This document shows, in pieces, positions 15,441-23,504 of a DNA stretch of 64,000 nt. Each line of letters begins with the position of its first letter. The first letter of the stretch is position 1. This stretch comes from Chloroflexota bacterium (GTDB lineage: Bacteria > Chloroflexota > Anaerolineae > Anaerolineales > UBA11579). Both the position numbers and the translations under genes were made by a program. The notes beneath the pieces were generated by a model. The model searched no databases, was not told where the DNA came from, and saw nothing but the letters and a program-made list of their open reading frames with translations. The DNA is taken from the NCBI GenBank assembly GCA_016191875.1, contig JACPVG010000029.1, positions 208,237-272,236 of the forward strand, written 5' to 3'.

Positions 15441-16753
15441 ACGATGCGCTGCGCCTGATCCTGCGTATCGTCTGGCGGAATCTCGGGACGTTTCTGCTGG
15501 CGCTGGCGCTTTCGGTGGCGGTCTGGGTCTCGGCGGTAGTGGCGGATGACCCCAATGTCGAGCGCCCCCTGCCGCGCTCCCTGACCCTGGAACTCCGTTC
15601 GCTCGGGCCCGGTTTGGTCGTGGTCGGTGAAATTCCGGATCAGGTATCGCTGCGGCTGCGCGCGCCTCAGTCGCTCTGGGATCGGCTGACCACCGAAGCT
15701 GGAATCCTGAAGGCCTACCTCGATCTCTCCAGCCTGCAGCCAGGAGAGCACGTTCTGCCGGTGCTGGTGGATATCGGCATCTCCCCGGTGCAGGTACTCC
15801 AAAGGTTGCCCACTGAGGTCGCTCTGACTGTGGAGCGACTTGTGTCATCGACGTTCCCGGTATCGCTGGAGGTCCAGGGAGAACCGGCGCTTGGTTACGT
15901 GCGTGAGCAGATCTCAATGGATAACGAGACGGTCAGCGTGTCCGGCCCCGAATCGCTGCTGACGCAGGTTGACCGGGTAGTAGGGGTGCTGGAAATCAGC
16001 GGAGTCCGGCAGGATGTGATGGCAGTGGTGACGCTACAGGCGCTGAATGGCGACAGCCAGGTGATCAGCGGGGTGAGCATCGAACCTGAGGAGGTCTCCG
16101 TCGCACAGACCATCCGGCAGGCTGGCGGATATAGAGATTTGGCTGTCAAGGTGGAGACGCTGGGACAGTTGTCCAGTGGCTACCGCGTTACCAACATTTC
16201 GGTATCGCCGCCGACTGTGACGGTCTTTTCCCAGGACCCGCAGCTCGTGGCGCAAATGCCGGGCTTCGTAAGCACCCAACCCCTGGACCTAACGGGCGCT
16301 GATGATGACATCGAAACCCGGCTGGGCGTGATTCTGCCGGACGGGGTCACGTTGGTGGGCGATGAACGCAGCGTCCTGGTACAGGTTGGCGTGGCGGCGA
16401 TAGAAACCAGCATCCAATTCTCCGTGGAAGTAGAAGTGTTGGGGCTTGGGCAGGGATTGGCGGCCGAAATCTCCCCGCCCACCGTGGACCTTATCCTGTC
16501 GGGCCCGCTGCCGGTGCTCGATTCGCTCACGCCGGAGGACGTAAGGGTTTATGCCGACCTGACAGGTTTGGGCGAGGGGACGCACCTGGTTGAACTTGAA
16601 GGCGAGATTCTGCCCACTGGCGTGAGAATCGATTCGCTTACGCCCGCGAACGTAGAAGTGGTAATCACTCAGGCCGGTTCTGATACATCCGGTTTGCCCC
16701 TGGCTGGCTTAAGCGGCGGGGCAAGTCGCGGCAACCTGATTTGGATCTGGTGA
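15437..16753 (+). CDS. cdaR: YbbR-domain regulator CdaR
   Basis: 438 residues. One N-terminal membrane anchor (about 16-37, LGTFLLALALSVAVWVSAV) is followed by an extracytoplasmic part made of about four YbbR repeats, recognisable from recurring segments such as FPVSLEVQG and DLAVKVETLG. CdaR binds CdaA and modulates c-di-AMP synthesis. The ATG overlaps the cdaA stop, supporting a stoichiometric complex. The C-terminal GLSGGASRGNLIWIW is unusual but short. Confidence 0.88.
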   Translation: MNDALRLILRIVWRNLGTFLLALALSVAVWVSAVVADDPNVERPLPRSLTLELRSLGPGLVVVGEIPDQVSLRLRAPQSLWDRLTTEAGILKAYLDLSSLQPGEHVLPVLVDIGISPVQVLQRLPTEVALTVERLVSSTFPVSLEVQGEPALGYVREQISMDNETVSVSGPESLLTQVDRVVGVLEISGVRQDVMAVVTLQALNGDSQVISGVSIEPEEVSVAQTIRQAGGYRDLAVKVETLGQLSSGYRVTNISVSPPTVTVFSQDPQLVAQMPGFVSTQPLDLTGADDDIETRLGVILPDGVTLVGDERSVLVQVGVAAIETSIQFSVEVEVLGLGQGLAAEISPPTVDLILSGPLPVLDSLTPEDVRVYADLTGLGEGTHLVELEGEILPTGVRIDSLTPANVEVVITQAGSDTSGLPLAGLSGGASRGNLIWIW

Positions 16754-16756
16754 GCG

Positions 16757-18148
16757 ATGATGGCAAAGCCGATTGTAGCGCTGGTGGGACGTCCAAACGT
16801 TGGAAAGAGTTCATTGTTCAACCGACTGACGGGAGAGCGGCTGGCTGTGGTTGACGACACGGCCGGCACGACCCGCGACCGCCTGCATGCCGATGCGGAA
16901 TGGATCGGGGCAGAGTTCGTTGTGGTGGATACCGGCGGCATTGATCCCATTCATGTGAAGGCAGGTTCTGGACGCCAGCCGCTCTCGATCGACTCTGCCG
17001 AATTCATCAAGGAAATTCGCTTCCAGGCGGAAGCCGCCATCCGCGAGGCTGACGCCATCATCTTCCTGGTGGATGTGGAGTCGGGAGTCACACCGGCCGA
17101 CGAGGAAGTGGCCGGGATCCTGCGCCGGCATCAAAAAGACAAGGCGGGACAGCTGTGGCCGCCGGTGTTCGTGGCGGCCAACAAAGCAGATACGGGTGAG
17201 CGACGAAACCTGGCGCTGGAGTTCTATTCACTGGGGATGGGCGAGGTCTATCCGATTTCTGCACTGCACGGTACTGGTACAGGCGACCTCCTCGATGCGC
17301 TTGTAGCGGCACTGCGGCCGACTCTTGAGGCGCCTGAAGAGGGCGAAGATGAATCGGTCAAGATCGCTATCGTCGGCAAGCCCAACGCCGGGAAGTCCAG
17401 CCTGCTTAACAAGCTTGTTGGCCACGAACGTGCCATCGTGAGTGAGATCGCCGGCACGACCCGGGACGCTATCGATGAGCAGACAGTATTCGAGGGCATT
17501 CCCGTCACCCTGATCGATACGGCCGGAATCCGCCGGCGCGGCAAGGTCGACCCGGGCGTGGAGAAGTACAGTGTGATTCGATCCATGAAAGCCATCGAGC
17601 GCGCCGATGTCGTGCTGCTTGTGATCGATGCGACCACCAGCATCACCAATCAGGATCAGCACATCGCCGGCTACATCCTCGAGGCCTGGAAGAGCGCGGT
17701 TGTAGTGGTCAACAAGTGGGATATTGTTGAGAAGGATACCTTCACGATGGAGGCCTATACTCAGAAACTTCGCCAGCAACTGAATTTCATGGATTATGTT
17801 CCAATCCTGTTCGTTTCCGCAAAGACCGGCCAACGATTGAATCAGGTACTTCCCACTGCCTTACAAGTGCAGGAGGAACGACTGGTTCGTCTGCCAACCG
17901 CCGAGATCAACCGGGTCTTGCGGCAGGCCCAGGAGCGGCATTCTTCCCCTGGCAAGGGCGGGCGACAACTGAAGATCTTCTACGGCACACAGGTGCGTTC
18001 AGAGCCGCCAACGTTCATGATCTTCGTCAACGACCCGAAACTTCTTCATTTCACCTATCGTCGGTTTCTTGAAAACCAGCTTCGGGAAGCCTATGGCTTT
18101 CTGGGCACGCCGATCAGGTTTGTCTTCAAGAAACGCGGAGAGAGCTAG
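16757..18148 (+). CDS. der: Ribosome-assembly GTPase Der (EngA)
   Basis: 463 residues with two tandem G domains, unique to Der. The first P-loop is GRPNVGKSS with DTAGTTRD and NKAD; the second is GKPNAGKSS with EIAGTTRD, DTAGIRRRGK and NKWD. A C-terminal KH-like domain ends near RFVFKKRGES. Der helps mature the 50S ribosomal subunit. The first G domain contains an insertion of about 20 residues (HVKAGSGRQPLSIDSAEF) after its DTGGI switch. It starts 4 bases after cdaR and is probably read from the same transcript. Confidence 0.95.
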   Translation: MMAKPIVALVGRPNVGKSSLFNRLTGERLAVVDDTAGTTRDRLHADAEWIGAEFVVVDTGGIDPIHVKAGSGRQPLSIDSAEFIKEIRFQAEAAIREADAIIFLVDVESGVTPADEEVAGILRRHQKDKAGQLWPPVFVAANKADTGERRNLALEFYSLGMGEVYPISALHGTGTGDLLDALVAALRPTLEAPEEGEDESVKIAIVGKPNAGKSSLLNKLVGHERAIVSEIAGTTRDAIDEQTVFEGIPVTLIDTAGIRRRGKVDPGVEKYSVIRSMKAIERADVVLLVIDATTSITNQDQHIAGYILEAWKSAVVVVNKWDIVEKDTFTMEAYTQKLRQQLNFMDYVPILFVSAKTGQRLNQVLPTALQVQEERLVRLPTAEINRVLRQAQERHSSPGKGGRQLKIFYGTQVRSEPPTFMIFVNDPKLLHFTYRRFLENQLREAYGFLGTPIRFVFKKRGES

Positions 18149-18198
18149 TAGTTGGCCGTAAGAGTCTTGAATTCCGTCGGAGAGGAGCAATCGCCACT

Positions 18199-18291
18199 AT
18201 GAAAGTAGCCAGTAAGCATCTTACGAGGAGAGTCGCGCTGAAGGGTCGGAGCCGCCTGCAAAAAACTTTCGGTGGGCTACTTAGGGCATAG
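18199..18291 (+). CDS. Possible 30-residue basic peptide
   Basis: An ATG preceded by GAGAGGAG opens a short frame rich in Lys and Arg (MKVASKHLTRRVALKG...). It fills the gap between der and the next small gene. The ribosome binding site is good, but the frame is short enough to be chance and no family is recognised. Confidence 0.25.
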   Translation: MKVASKHLTRRVALKGRSRLQKTFGGLLRA

Positions 18292-18294
18292 GGC

Positions 18295-18642
18295 ATGACT
18301 GATCGTCAACGCGCGCTTGTTATCGCATTGCTGGTGGCGGGGACCGCGCTCGCCTTTGTTTTGAGGGGCGGGAATACCATTGCTATCCTCAACCGCACGT
18401 CCCGGGACATCTGTGAGGTGAATTTTTCCTACCGTCCGGATGAAGACGGCTGGGGTCGGAATCGACTGGGGGGAAGAATTCCACCAGGGCAATCACGGGA
18501 TGTGCAATTGCCACTGTACTTCGGTTGGCTTGAACCGACCCGCGCCAGTGGCTTCATGGGGCGGGTGGCCGATTGTGACGGCGAGGAAATCGAAGTCGTG
18601 TTTGGAATCTCCGAGAAACTCCATATTTGGGAAGTGCGTTGA
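18295..18642 (+). CDS. Small membrane-anchored protein of unknown function
   Basis: 115 residues. A single N-terminal hydrophobic segment (about 8-24) is followed by a soluble beta-rich domain with NRTSRDICEVNFSYRPD and a pair of cysteines (positions about 42 and 98) that could form a disulfide outside the membrane. No family is recognised. It ends just before the promoter of the BMC operon, on the same strand. Confidence 0.5.
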   Translation: MTDRQRALVIALLVAGTALAFVLRGGNTIAILNRTSRDICEVNFSYRPDEDGWGRNRLGGRIPPGQSRDVQLPLYFGWLEPTRASGFMGRVADCDGEEIEVVFGISEKLHIWEVR

Positions 18643-18658
18643 GCCTGTCAAACGCCAC

Positions 18659-18687
18659 TTGACATACGCCACAATCCTGTGTATATT
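18659..18687 (+). promoter_or_regulatory. Consensus sigma-70 promoter of the BMC operon
   Basis: TTGACA (18659-18664), a 17-base spacer and TATATT (18682-18687) give a near-perfect housekeeping promoter. The transcription start would fall near 18694, about 34 bases before the GntR gene. A promoter this strong ahead of a repressor gene suggests tight negative control. Confidence 0.8.
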
Positions 18688-18696
18688 AGAATGTGT

Positions 18697-18716
18697 TGGT
18701 ATATCATGGTATATCT
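18697..18716 (+). promoter_or_regulatory. Candidate GntR operator: tandem 10-bp repeat
   Basis: TGGTATATC occurs twice with a 10-base period (18697 and 18707), directly after the predicted transcription start. A 10-bp period puts both copies on one face of the helix. The centre ATATCATGGTAT is also a near-palindrome. The position would let the GntR regulator encoded next block its own promoter and the whole operon. Confidence 0.55.
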
Positions 18717-18727
18717 AGGGTGTATTG

Positions 18728-19504
18728 ATGACTGTTGACACCACGCGTCCGCTCTACCAGATCGTGGCCGACCAAATCCTGCATCGGATTCAGTCCGGTG
18801 ATTGGGAGGTGAACAGGCGGCTGCCGTCTGAGGCGGAATTGTGCGCCATGTTCGAGGTGGGACGGAACACTCTGCGGCATGCGTTGAGCGAACTCGTTGA
18901 CTCGGGAATCCTGAAAACGGTACATGGGGTGGGGACATTCGTCATGGATGGGCGCACCGCCAAGACAGCCCAATACCTGTACGGATTCAGCCAGGAAATG
19001 CAACTGGCGGGCAAAGCGGTGGTCAGCCGGGTGCTTGAAAGCCAGTTGCTCGAAGCCGATGCTTCGCTGGCCCGCCGGCTGGAAATCCAATTGGGCGCGC
19101 CGGTAATGTTTCTGCACCGCCTGCGAGTCGTCGATGGCGAGCCAACCGCACTTGAACGGGCGTATCTGCCGGAGGCGCATTTTCCGGGTTTGCTGGATCT
19201 GGATTTTTCATCCCATTCGCTGTACCACATCCTGGCCGAACGCTACGGCTCACGCCCGGAGCGCGCCGAGCAGGAGATCGAAGCCGCCCTGGCGACGGAT
19301 AGGGTGGCAGAGATGCTCCAACTCACGCCGCCGGCGGTGGTGTTGGTCGTTCATCGCGTGACGCGCCGGGCGGATGGGGCGGTGATAGAATTTGTGGAAT
19401 CCGAACTGCGGGCTGACCGCTTCCGCTTCTTTGCTGAATTGAAACTCAGGGCCGGGTTGGATCCGGTCGTCTTCCAACGGCTGCCGGTGAGCGCGGCCCG
19501 CTGA
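18728..19504 (+). CDS. GntR/HutC-family regulator with UTRA domain
   Basis: 258 residues from the ATG. A winged helix-turn-helix fills about 5-75 (PLYQIVADQILHRI, then RLPSEAELCAMFEVGRNT and GVGTFV). A UTRA effector domain (about 95-250) contains LERAYLPEAHFPGLLD and the terminal FVESELRADRFRF typical of HutC-type regulators. UTRA domains bind small metabolites, often sugar phosphates, so the inducer may be a pentose or deoxypentose phosphate. As first gene of the BMC operon, with repeats at its own start site, it is the likely local repressor. Confidence 0.88.
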   Translation: MTVDTTRPLYQIVADQILHRIQSGDWEVNRRLPSEAELCAMFEVGRNTLRHALSELVDSGILKTVHGVGTFVMDGRTAKTAQYLYGFSQEMQLAGKAVVSRVLESQLLEADASLARRLEIQLGAPVMFLHRLRVVDGEPTALERAYLPEAHFPGLLDLDFSSHSLYHILAERYGSRPERAEQEIEAALATDRVAEMLQLTPPAVVLVVHRVTRRADGAVIEFVESELRADRFRFFAELKLRAGLDPVVFQRLPVSAAR

Positions 19505-19514
19505 AAGGAATGTT

Positions 19515-20081
19515 GTGCGCATCCCCTCTGATGCAGAATTGCAGGTCATCGTCAAGGAGGTCCTGGCGCGAACCGCGAGAGGCGAACCAAGACCTTCTCA
19601 GCCCGGGCAGCCGCAAGCAGACCCCGGCCGGGTGGTGGCCCTCGGGGCTGACCATGGTGGATATCCGATGAAACAGTCGCTGAAGGAAATGTTGGAAGGC
19701 AAGGGGTTTGCAGTCATTGACTGCGGCACAAACAGCGTCGAGGCAGTGGACTATCCAGATTATGCCCTGGCGGTGGCACGCGAGGTTGCGGCTGGCAGGG
19801 CTTGGCGCGGCATCATGGTGGACGGCGCCGGAATTGGCTCCTGCATGGCGGCCAACAAAGTCCCGGGCGTGCGCGCCGCCATGTGCTACGACCACGCCAC
19901 GGCGCTGAACGCGCGCGAACATAACGACGCCAATGTGCTGACGCTGGGCGCGGGGATGATCGGTATGGCCCTGGCCCAGCAGATCTCTGAGACATTCCTG
20001 GCGACTGAATTCGGCGGCGGGCGGCATGCCCGCCGGGTGGACAAGATTATGGCGATAGAGAACGAGCAGGCGGCGAGATGA
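19515..20081 (+). CDS. rpiB: BMC-associated RpiB/LacAB-family sugar-phosphate isomerase
   Basis: 188 residues from a GTG. Residues 1-20 ([15 protein letters not shown]) form an amphipathic helix absent from ordinary RpiB and resembling a BMC encapsulation peptide. A Pro/Gln-rich linker follows, and the RpiB fold starts near residue 39: [38 protein letters not shown]. RpiB interconverts ribose 5-phosphate and ribulose 5-phosphate. The position of the catalytic cysteine of E. coli-type RpiB holds Asp103 instead (VDGAGIGSC), with a cysteine at 110. Substrate and chemistry may therefore differ. The stop overlaps the deoC start. Confidence 0.88.
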   Translation: MRIPSDAELQVIVKEVLARTARGEPRPSQPGQPQADPGRVVALGADHGGYPMKQSLKEMLEGKGFAVIDCGTNSVEAVDYPDYALAVAREVAAGRAWRGIMVDGAGIGSCMAANKVPGVRAAMCYDHATALNAREHNDANVLTLGAGMIGMALAQQISETFLATEFGGGRHARRVDKIMAIENEQAAR

Positions 20082-21007
20082 CTATGGAAACAAAAACTGT
20101 GGATGTCGAGAAACTGGTCGAAATTGTGACCCGCGAAGTACTTTTGGCCCTGGCCGAGCGCGAACAGACGCACGTTCATGGCGACCATTGCATGGAGGAG
20201 TGCGCCGAAGGCATCTGTGTGCGGACATGCTTCGACCGGGTTGGACGCGTGGTAAGCGCAGGGGCCTCGCGCCTGACTTCGTCACTAGGCGGCATCCCGG
20301 ATGACCCCGGTATCGCACCCATGATCGATCACACCCTGCTCAAGCCGGACGCCACGGCCGACCAGATCGCCCAATTATGCTTCGAGGCCCGTAAATATGG
20401 ATTTGCTTCGGTGTGCGTGAACCCCGCGTTCGTCAAGTTGTGCGCCGACCTGCTGAAAGGCACGCCGGTCAAAGTATGTACGGTCATCGGCTTCCCATTG
20501 GGGGCGTCCGCCACGGACGTGAAGGTCTTTGAGACGGAGACCGCATTGCGGGATGGCGCAACGGAAATCGATATGGTCATCAATATCGGCGCGCTGAAAG
20601 CACGCGACCACGACCCGGTGGCGCGAGATATCAATGGCGTCGTGCGGGCAGCGCATGCGGCCGGCGCGCTGGTGAAAGTCATCATCGAGACTTCTCTGCT
20701 CACCAATGAAGAGAAGGTCGCCGCCTGCCTGCTGGCCAAAGAGGCTGGCGCGGATTATGTAAAGACGAGCACCGGCTTTGCCGGAGGCGGCGCGACGGTG
20801 GAGGACGTGGCTCTGATGCGGCGGGTGGTTGGCCCGAAGATGGGCGTGAAGGCCAGCGGCGGCGTGAAGGATTACGATGATGCCCAAAGCCTAATCGCTG
20901 CCGGCGCGACCCGCATTGGCGCCAGCGCCGGTATCAAGATCGCCCAGGGCGAGAAAGATGCCCTTGCCGAAGTGAAGAACCCCGCCCCCGTAGCAGAAGC
21001 GTATTGA
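20078..21007 (+). CDS. deoC: BMC-associated deoxyribose-phosphate aldolase
   Basis: 309 residues; ordinary DeoC has about 220-260. Residues 9-27 ([17 protein letters not shown]) look like an N-terminal encapsulation helix. Residues 32-51 hold three His and four Cys, with spacing C38-x3-C42-x4-C47-x3-C51, not part of the aldolase fold. The barrel starts near 82 ([12 protein letters not shown]) and carries [13 protein letters not shown] with the Schiff-base Lys and the late [12 protein letters not shown]. It cleaves 2-deoxyribose 5-phosphate to glyceraldehyde 3-phosphate and acetaldehyde; the acetaldehyde is the logical substrate of the aldehyde dehydrogenase three genes on. It overlaps rpiB by 4 bases. 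Confidence 0.93.
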   Translation: MTMETKTVDVEKLVEIVTREVLLALAEREQTHVHGDHCMEECAEGICVRTCFDRVGRVVSAGASRLTSSLGGIPDDPGIAPMIDHTLLKPDATADQIAQLCFEARKYGFASVCVNPAFVKLCADLLKGTPVKVCTVIGFPLGASATDVKVFETETALRDGATEIDMVINIGALKARDHDPVARDINGVVRAAHAAGALVKVIIETSLLTNEEKVAACLLAKEAGADYVKTSTGFAGGGATVEDVALMRRVVGPKMGVKASGGVKDYDDAQSLIAAGATRIGASAGIKIAQGEKDALAEVKNPAPVAEAY

Positions 21008-21022
21008 GCGGAAGCGACCAAT

Positions 21023-21316
21023 ATGCAGATCGCCAGAGTCGTCGGCACAACCATCTCCACCGTGAAAGATCCGCGTGTGCGCGGCCGGAAGCTATTACTC
21101 TGCCAGCCCACGGATGTAACCGGGAAAGAGGTATTGGGCAGGAGTTTCGCCGCCGTGGACGTGGTGGATGCCGGGACGGGCGACCTGGTGCTGGTATGCC
21201 ACGGCTCCGCCGCCCGCCAGACGCCCCAGACCAAAGACGCGCCCGTGGATTCGGTGGTGATGGCAGTGTTGGATTCGATGGAACTGGACGGCGCGACCGT
21301 CTTTCGGAAAGAATAG
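21023..21316 (+). CDS. BMC-P shell pentamer (EutN/CcmL family), copy 1
   Basis: 97 residues. The MQIARVVGTTISTVKDPRVRG opening, DVVDAGTGDLVLVCHGSAAR middle and late VDSVVMAVLDSMEL match the EutN/CcmL fold (Pfam 03319). Such proteins form pentamers that cap the vertices of icosahedral BMC shells. The closest relative in the window is the next gene, 3 bases away, indicating a recent duplication. Coupling to deoC and the second pentamer supports one operon. Confidence 0.92.
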   Translation: MQIARVVGTTISTVKDPRVRGRKLLLCQPTDVTGKEVLGRSFAAVDVVDAGTGDLVLVCHGSAARQTPQTKDAPVDSVVMAVLDSMELDGATVFRKE

Positions 21317-21319
21317 GTC

Positions 21320-21610
21320 ATGCAGATCGCCAAAGTCATCGGCACAACGGTTGCCACCATCAAGGACGTAAAACTGACCGGGCGCAAACTTCTCATCCTC
21401 CGTCCGACGGATGAAGCCGGGGCGCTGCACGGCAAGGCTTACGTGGCGGTGGATACGCTGGACGCCGGCATCGGTGACCTGGTGCTTACGGCGCACGGTT
21501 CCAGCGGGCGGATGACGGATATTACCGCCGGAAGCCCGGTCGACGCGGTCATCATGGCGGTCATCGACCATCTGGAAGTGGGCGGCAAAGTAACCTACCG
21601 GAAGGAGTGA
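21320..21610 (+). CDS. BMC-P shell pentamer, copy 2
   Basis: 96 residues, starting MQIAKVIGTTVATIKDVKL, with DTLDAGIGDLVLTAHGSSGR and VDAVIMAVIDHLEV. It aligns along its whole length with the preceding pentamer protein. It ends 3 bases before the aldehyde dehydrogenase start. Several pentamer paralogues in one locus are common in SPU-type BMCs and may cap vertices of different local composition. Confidence 0.92.
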   Translation: MQIAKVIGTTVATIKDVKLTGRKLLILRPTDEAGALHGKAYVAVDTLDAGIGDLVLTAHGSSGRMTDITAGSPVDAVIMAVIDHLEVGGKVTYRKE

Positions 21611-21613
21611 GCC

Positions 21614-23089
21614 ATGACCGAACTTGATAAGGATCTGCGCTCGATTCAGCAAGCCCGCCAGATGGTGGAAAAGGCCCGCGCGGCGCAACTGGTGTGGGCC
21701 AAAGCCACCCAGCAGCAGATCGATAAGGTCTGCGAAGCGATGGCGCAAGCGGCCTTTGGGGCGGCCGAGCGACTGGGGAGAATGGCCGCTGAAGAGACTG
21801 GCTATGGCGTCCCGGAGCACAAGAAGCTCAAGAACGAATTCGGCTCCATGAACATCTGGCGCAGCATCAAGGACACAAAAACCGTGGGCGTGGTGCGCCA
21901 CGACCCCGCCAACAGGATCTACGAGATCGCCTGGCCGATGGGCGTTGTGGCGGCGCTTACTCCCAGCACCAACCCTACCAGCACGGTGATGAACAAGACT
22001 CTGATCTCGGTCAAGGCCGGCAACGCGGTTATCGTTGCGCCACATCCTTCGGCGGTGAACTGCTGCGGCGAGACCTCGAAGGTCATGGCGGCCGCTGCCG
22101 TCCAAGCGGGCGCGCCGGAAGGGCTGGTGCAATGCATGTCCGAGGTCAGTCTGCCCGGCACCCAGGAACTGATGCGCCACCGCTACACTGCCGTCATCCT
22201 GGCGACGGGCGGCTCCGACATGGTGAAAGCCGCCCACTCCGTCGGCAAGCCGGCCTATGGCGTGGGGCCGGGCAACGTACCGGCGTACGTCGACCGCAGC
22301 GCAGACCTGGAGCGGGCCGCGCGCTATGTCGTTGCCAGCAAGGCGTTTGACTACTCCGTCATCTGTGCTACCGAGCAGGCGATTGTGGCCGATAAGCCCA
22401 TCGCCCGGAGGCTCAAGGAATTGGTTGTGGCTGAGGGCGCGTATTTCGTTACCCCAGGGGAAGCCGATTTGCTGCGCAAGGCATTGTTCTTTGAGAATGG
22501 GGCCATCAACCCGCAATCGGTCGGCAAGTCGCCGCAGTATCTGGCGGCCATGGCAGGTTTCAAGGCGCCGGATGCCGCCCGCATCCTGGTTGTGGAACTT
22601 GACCGGGTGGGGCGCGAAGAGCCGCTCTCGCGCGAGAAGCTGACCACGGTATTGGGCTGGTACGAAGCAGACGGCTGGGAGGCGGGCTGCGATATCTGCC
22701 TGGCTCTGATCCATTTTGGCGGACGCGGCCACAGCCTGGTCATCCACGCCGAAGACCAGGACGTGATTATGCGCTTCGGGCTGGAAAAGCCCGTCTTCCG
22801 CATTGGGGTCAACACGATGGGCACGCTGGGCATGATCGGCCTGACGACGGGGGTGGCGCCCTCGCTCACGCTGGGATCGGGCGGGGTAGGCGGTTCGATC
22901 ACGGGCGACAACATCACCGTTCAGCACCTGTTCAATATCAAACGGATGGCCTATGAGACCACGCCGCCGCCAGATGCGGCGCTGCGGCCGGGATTGGTGC
23001 CTGCAGGCAACCTCCACGGCCCCAGCCCGGCAGAACTTGAGGACATGGTACGCCAGATCGTCAGTGAAACTCTCGCGGGCCGCCCGTGA
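21614..23089 (+). CDS. BMC-associated CoA-acylating aldehyde dehydrogenase (EutE/PduP type)
   Basis: 491 residues. An aldehyde dehydrogenase fold with PSTNPTSTVMNKTL, the NAD-side GGSDMVKAA, GVGPGNVPAYVDR, and the catalytic cysteine in FDYSVICATEQAIV. These features match the EutE/PduP branch, which makes acyl-CoA and NADH from aldehyde, NAD and CoA. The C-terminus (GPSPAELEDMVRQIVSETL, about 470-488) follows a flexible Pro/Gly linker and looks like an encapsulation peptide, an unusual position since PduP and EutE carry theirs at the N-terminus. With DeoC upstream, acetaldehyde is the likely substrate and acetyl-CoA the product. It is the signature enzyme of this BMC. Confidence 0.93.
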   Translation: MTELDKDLRSIQQARQMVEKARAAQLVWAKATQQQIDKVCEAMAQAAFGAAERLGRMAAEETGYGVPEHKKLKNEFGSMNIWRSIKDTKTVGVVRHDPANRIYEIAWPMGVVAALTPSTNPTSTVMNKTLISVKAGNAVIVAPHPSAVNCCGETSKVMAAAAVQAGAPEGLVQCMSEVSLPGTQELMRHRYTAVILATGGSDMVKAAHSVGKPAYGVGPGNVPAYVDRSADLERAARYVVASKAFDYSVICATEQAIVADKPIARRLKELVVAEGAYFVTPGEADLLRKALFFENGAINPQSVGKSPQYLAAMAGFKAPDAARILVVELDRVGREEPLSREKLTTVLGWYEADGWEAGCDICLALIHFGGRGHSLVIHAEDQDVIMRFGLEKPVFRIGVNTMGTLGMIGLTTGVAPSLTLGSGGVGGSITGDNITVQHLFNIKRMAYETTPPPDAALRPGLVPAGNLHGPSPAELEDMVRQIVSETLAGRP

Positions 23090-23174
23090 GGATCAGAAGA
23101 GCAGTGTGTCGGCGGCCGCATTCCGGCCGTTAGATCGATGCTGAACACAAAACCCGATTCAAAGGAGCAAAAGC

Positions 23175-23501
23175 ATGGCACAGGATCCAAATTTCATCGC
23201 TCTGGGGATGGTTGAAACCCGGGGCCTGATCGGGGCCGTTGAGGCGGCTGACGCAATGGTTAAAGCCGCCAACGTTGTCTTGATCGGTTCAGAGTATGTG
23301 GGCGGAGGCTTCGTCACTGTGATGGTGCGTGGCGACGTCGGCGCCGTCAAGGCTGCCACAGATGCCGGGGCCGCGGCCGCCAAGCGCATTGGCGAGCTGG
23401 TATCGGTGCACGTCATCCCGCGCCCGCACGAGAATGTGGAAATGATCCTGCCGCAGAGCGCCAAGGGCGGCTTCGGCGGACGTTCCGGCGAGAAGAAATA
23501 A
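23175..23501 (+). CDS. BMC-H shell hexamer
   Basis: 108 residues. The single BMC domain (Pfam 00936) reads [26 protein letters not shown], then [24 protein letters not shown], then [18 protein letters not shown]. The Gly-Gly-Gly turn would line the hexamer pore. It is the only single-domain hexamer protein in the locus, so it should form most facets. It has the best ribosome binding site of the operon (AAAGGAG) after an 85-base gap with a GC-rich hairpin, consistent with high expression of the main shell protein. Confidence 0.95.
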   Translation: MAQDPNFIALGMVETRGLIGAVEAADAMVKAANVVLIGSEYVGGGFVTVMVRGDVGAVKAATDAGAAAAKRIGELVSVHVIPRPHENVEMILPQSAKGGFGGRSGEKK

Positions 23502-23504
23502 TCC

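Noticed and set aside
21095..23017. Minus-strand open frame of 640 codons across the BMC region
   Set aside because: It is antisense to a pentamer gene and the aldehyde dehydrogenase, both certain; low-complexity His/Arg/Gly composition.
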